Assembly: GCA_025617745.1 (NCBI GenBank)
Contig: CM046870.1
Span: forward strand, 30,833,927-30,897,926
Direction: 5' to 3'
DNA from: Heliocidaris erythrogramma
Taxonomy: Eukaryota > Echinodermata > Echinoidea > Camarodonta > Echinometridae
Length of the DNA stretch: 64,000 nt
In this document: positions 56,401 to 62,400 of the stretch, piece after piece
Position numbering within the stretch: position 1 is the first letter of the stretch
Layout: the number at the start of each line of letters is the position of its first letter
Notes under the pieces: model-generated
Seen by the model: only the letters and a program-made list of their open reading frames with translations
What the model was told of the DNA's origin: nothing
The model's database searches: none
Position numbers and translations under genes: made by a program

Positions 56401-59400
56401 TAACAAGGAAAAATTCAAATATTTCGTATTTCATGTAATAAAATACAAAAGAAATAGTGCGTGGGTGACGTCACTGGTTCCCCCATTTGCATACTGAGCA
56501 GGATGTGCATATAACTGTTTTGCGAAATTAAGCGAAACCTTAAAATACCATAACTTTCTTATTTTACATCCTATTTTGATGAAATTTTCAGTGTTATGCT
56601 TGTTGGATTTTTCTCTATTTATTCAAATCAACTCTTTGTTAGGGTGGACTTGGCCTTTAACAGGCAATAAGATCTCTGCAAAGACCCTATTGGTTTGTAC
56701 AGTTAAATCTGTTTTAGCGACCACCTGTATAGAAAGACCACCTGTCCATAAAGACCACAATTTTTGATTCACTTGAAGTGTTTCTCATGAAAACGTGTAT
56801 TAAAGAAACCTGTACACAAAACCACCAGCTCATAAAGACCGCTTTTCTTGTCTCCCTTGAGTGGTCTTTATACACAGGTTTGTCTGTATTTCCATAATAG
56901 AGTACCGAAGTGCTGACATCATATTCGCTCGTCGTCCAGGATAATGGTTCTAAACAACAGAGCCCGCGTGTGAGGTTCACCGCAAAGTCATTGAAGCAAC
57001 GGGCTGCAGCAGGGCAAGCTCAGTGTTCGGCGCTGGTGTGATCACTTCGCCATTGTTTAGCACAAAATTGTTTAGAACCAGCTACAGTACCTTGACAACT
57101 TGGCCGCTATGACGTCACACTTCGGTACTCTATAAGATAGATATCTAACTCACCTTCCTTCCAGCAAGGCTTTTTTGAGTTGGAGCACGTACTGGTAGCG
57201 TGTGTATTCCTCTAGTAATTTACTTGGGTCCGTGACAAAGAACTTGACTTGGAAATGGAAATACAGAGGACCTGGGAAGGAGGTGAAAGATGGGTCACAT
57301 GATGAGTATTTCTTTTAACATCCATTTTACACATCAGAACCTTAACATGGATTAACAGTGTTTAACCCTTTAGCACTTGAAGAGTCTGGAGATTGTAGTC
57401 ATTTACTCCTCACACCACCCCTCAGTTAACCATCTTTTGCAATAGTCTCTCTGCAGTAACGTGTCCTTGCAATGCAGATTTTAAACAGTTTTATAGATCT
57501 AACGATAGCACACACACACACACACACTTTTATTGTGCCTGATCCCCTACATTCGCTGTTAAATGGGTCAAACGCCCAACTACACTACTACCGTGAATTA
57601 TATTAAGTAAAATAATAGCATAATGATATAACTTTGAAGCTTCAACCAGGGGTCAACACTCACTTTCATAGGGGATCAGGATTGAAATTTGCAATTTGTT
57701 ACGGAGTCTGTGACTGGCATTTGAAAGGGCCCCTGTTAAAGTTTCAAAGTCTTTTGGAGAGGTGAAAGTTCAGATGTGGGGCCCCCTTGTGCACAAAGCC
57801 TGTTATTGTCGAGCCAGAAAAAATTTGAATGATGAAAGATATATGAAGACTATAGCAAATGGCACGTACACATATACAACATCAGATACATTTTGTATAA
57901 ATCTGGGGAGCGTTTCATCAAGTGTTTTGTCAGTGATTTTTACCGACAAATTTGTTCCCAGCCAATCAGATGCGAGGATTTCAGTAGCTTATAACAGTTG
58001 TCGGTAAAAATCACTGACAAAACGCTTGATGAAACGCTCCCCTGGACTCAACACTAACAGGGGTCCAGTGAACTTGGGCCGCAACATTTAACTCGACACC
58101 ACCAACATTTTGAAAATTTAAACAGGGGTCTCGATCATGCACACAGCCAGACATGAAAACTGTCAATCCGGACCCTCTGTGCAAAAAGTATGTGTGGAGC
58201 TCTACCTCCACGTATATTGTGATTTTTAGAGCGTTATTACCATGGGAAGTTTCAGACATTTACAGCGGTACTACCCTTGATGAGCAATGGGGCTGATATT
58301 CATTTTGACGTCTTTAGAGGGTATTGAAGCCCCATTCCCTGTCTTTCCTCCTTTATCAAACTGTCACAAAGCCTGTCGCATTTCAGAGCAGCCTGCGTAA
58401 TGTACATAAGGACCTGACTGGAACAGTGCCAGGGAATCTGTATTTTGAATGATAACTACCAATTTTTCATTTTCATTTTCTTTAACCCCATTCGGACTAA
58501 CAAAATTTAAATACACAAAAACTATACAGGTATAAGAAATTAATTTTTATATTTTTTCTGTCTGAACATCAAAAAATAAAACTTCACAGTTATTACTGAA
58601 TTCTTGTATAGCAAAAAAGAAGTTTGAGCTTCATTTCAAATGAGATTTTGATAAAGGAACAATTAAGGGTCCACTTTTTGTGTCCACTTTGTATCGTAGG
58701 AAAAGAATGCCTGGATAGTGCTTTATCATTCAAGAGCGTGCTGACAGAATGATCAGCCAACAATGCTCACGATGAAAGCTGACAAGAAACACATGATGGC
58801 AGCTGACCTTCCCAAAACCAGTTTTCTTGTGATGTCCCAAATATATGCACCTTTCATTGTACATGTACATGTACAATAATTATTCATACCCCCAAAAAAG
58901 TTTTGTATATATTTCCTTCCGTGTGAATGCCCCACTACCCTCTTCAATATTAAAGAGCTCAGGAAGTACTGTATCCTATTATCACTGATCTTTCCTGACA
59001 TTGCATTTTAGGTTCATATTGCAATAAGCTCCTAAAGAGGTGTTTGACGGGATTATGACAAAACTGCCCTAATTTTTTTTTGATGACTAAATTGACCTTG
59101 TAGCACACAGAGAGGAGATGAAAAGGGGAACTTTTAACAGAAGCTCAATGATAAGAGTTTCTGAAGATAAATATACTGCGTAAAATAACAATATAATGAA
59201 AATTGTATTATCAACTTTACTAAGGATTACTTTTATAATAATTAGATCAGACTATCTAGTTCAGAGATATTCTTTCTTTTCTTCTTTATTATAAGTAACA
59301 GTCTTTTTCAATGGGGAGGGGGGGGGAGGCTTTGATACTGTAGGGGGAGTATCGCTATTACATAGGAAAGTGATAGCATGGCCAGTACTGCTACAATATT

Positions 59401-62400
59401 CAACTAAGTTCATGTATCCACTTCCTATATATGCCTTGTACATTGACTTTTTTAAATCCTTGAATAATCAATATGATATACATCGGAAAGTTGACTGCTT
59501 GAAAACTTCCATAGCCTAAATTGCACTCATCATAAATTCTGCAAAATTGATGCAATTGAAAATCTAACAAAAAAACCTTCTTTCACAGATACTCTACAAA
59601 TCTAAAATGAAAATCTCTTCACTTATATGCCTTAGTTCAGGACGCCTGAAATCACATACGGAGGAAGGAAAGAGAGGGATTTCCACTCGAAAAATCTATG
59701 CCAACGGGCGGCTCTCGTTACAAACATTGTAAATGAAACAATCAATCAATTGGTCACGCAAATGCTTTTGCTTTTATTCTGAATTTGTATCAGAACGTTG
59801 TAAAAAAATGCAAATGCTTGCCTGTTTCATGTGATAGAACATAGATGTAGGGTATATTTTTGAAGCTCTTGCACTCAAAAATTTGATCAGAACAATTTTG
59901 CTTTTATTTATTTTTCAATATCTATTTATTTTTTTCCCTCAAAGTTTTCATATTTTTCTTATATTTTAATTTAGGAATTCTCATACTATTTGGTCCAAAT
60001 TCATGAGGATACAACAGTTTAAATACAGACCATGATCTACACCATTAGTTTACTATGGTTAGCCAAATAAGGATAAAAATTAAAAATAACCAACAACAAA
60101 AAATAAAGGGGTAAAGCCAAGAAATAAATTTTAAAAGTTCACCTTTATTTTTTCAAAAACAAAAGAAGTCTTTTTTCACTAGTTCTTTGTCAGAAATAAA
60201 GAAGACATCTTTTTTATTTGTATTTTTAGGCTTTTCAGCTTTAACTTAGTTTAATTCACCTTCATGAATTCCATGTGAATCGATGGCACTATCTTGAATG
60301 ATACAAAGTTCATGCTTTAATCAACAGCCTTCCACACTGAATATATTGAAATGAGCACCTGAGCTATGCCATGGTCATGGTAGGCCTACATGTACAATAC
60401 ATGCGCATCGTGGAGGGCAGGAGAAACAGATGCAAAAGCTATAGTGTAACCAATTTCAACGATAATAATTAAATTTGAGGTATAGATTTCTCTTCATAGC
60501 ACCAAGCCATCTGATCGGACAAGCTATGACAGTATAGACCTGGAATATTGAGCTCACCTTGAAGTGATAGCTAAGTTAGCCTCGTTCTGAAAGTAGGACA
60601 GGGTTCCCGGTAAAGAATTCCCTCTTTAACCCATACGATGCCACAACTTTGTGTACTGATCTGCGTAGCAGTACCACGTGCATATTCGCGGGTTCTTGAA
60701 TTTCATGCTGCACAATTACTCACTCGCAAAAATGCAAGATTTATTATTTCACACACACGCGATCCATCCAGTCAAACGCATTAGGCACGCAAGTCTACAC
60801 ACCAGTGCGGCTCCATTTATTGTTTTACACACACACACGGTCCATTCAAATGCATACTACACACACGAAATCTAAAATGAATTGGATTCAAACACGTATT
60901 AATCAGATGAAGCGCGCAAGCGTCCGTTCAAAACAAGCATGAGAAATCGTGCTAATATTTTCACGTTTTCTAGAATTTGCGCCCGGCAAAAATAGCGCAT
61001 AATCCGTGAAAATTAATGTACCACAAATATTTCTGTATTTACAGTAGTAGCCTCCATGGCGGTGCCAAGTATACCTTTAGTGGCATTGTTTGTTCACGTT
61101 TAAAGGGATTCGGTAACTTTGTGGAGTCTTGATTTAATAAACTGTTAAAGTTTGATATCTGTCTTGTACAATAATGTTCAGAAGGATAAATAAATAGCCA
61201 GGCATATAAAGGTTTTCAAATATATAATGCTATTATTAAGATATCTATGACTGAATACTCCCATTTACAAAAGCGCATGACCATACGCTTTAGTCTAACA
61301 CTGAGTCTATGGGGGAAAATGAGTCTGGCATTTCCGGTCACTTGCATATATGTTTACTTTTGCGAAGCACATGGTGATTTTGAAGTGCTTTTTTTTTCCC
61401 CTGGGTTTCATTTTTACACCATATTACATACACTGAGAGCATGTAAGGCCAGGCAGCTCAGATTTTATCAAGCCTCTACAAAGTTACCAAATCACTTTTA
61501 AGCACACCAAAACTAAACCTGGCACAGGGTGGATTAGTAGTTGGCACAATAGGGATTAGCACTGTGGCACTGGGGTTGATACATGGGGGCAGATTAAGGG
61601 TTAAGCTTCCTTCAAACAAGACATGGCAAGCTGCCTCCCCAATAAAGGCCACAGCAAAAATAGAACACCAGTTTACAGTGTAAAATTTAAAGGAGAATGA
61701 AACCCTGGGGAAATATCCATTTTAATGAAAAGATAGTAAAGAGAAAGGCAATTTAATAAAAGTTCCATCATAATCGGTTAAGAAATGAAAAAGTTGTGAA
61801 AGTTTCAAAAGTCTCGATTTACTTTCTATGGCGATCCTCAAATTGGCTATTTGCTTCAATGTGGCAGGTTTTTGTGGACAACTCTCCATATGTTTTGTAC
61901 ACAAAATTTCAGATTTTCTCCATTATCTCTCAAGGTACAGCTTGTCTCTTTTTTAGCTCTATGTATAGCATGGTAAAATGTATTTTACACAACATATGTT
62001 GAGGTCACAAAGAGACAAGTAGCATCTTTAGAGATAATGGAGAAAATATGAAATTTTGTGTACAAAACATATGGAGAGTTGTCCACAAAAACCTGCCACA
62101 TTGAAGCAAATAGCCAATTTGAGGATCGCCACAGAAAGTAAATCGAGACTTTTCAAACTTTCACAACTTTTTCATTTCTTAACCGATTTTGATGGAACTT
62201 TTTTAAAATTGCTTCTCTCTTTACTATCTTTTCATTAAAATGGATATTTCCCCAGGGTTTCATTCTCCTTTAAATGAATGGCAAGGTGGGGAAAAAAAAA
62301 AGGTAGCTGCGCACAACATAAAGCACCTAAGCATTCTTAGTTATAACCATGCGTCATTAAAGATACACAAACATGAAGCACATTATAATTATATTATTTA

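Noticed and set aside
61722..62238. Two almost identical 60-codon open frames on opposite strands
   Set aside because: They are the two arms of the fold-back element read from each side, so identity is automatic. No recognised protein.
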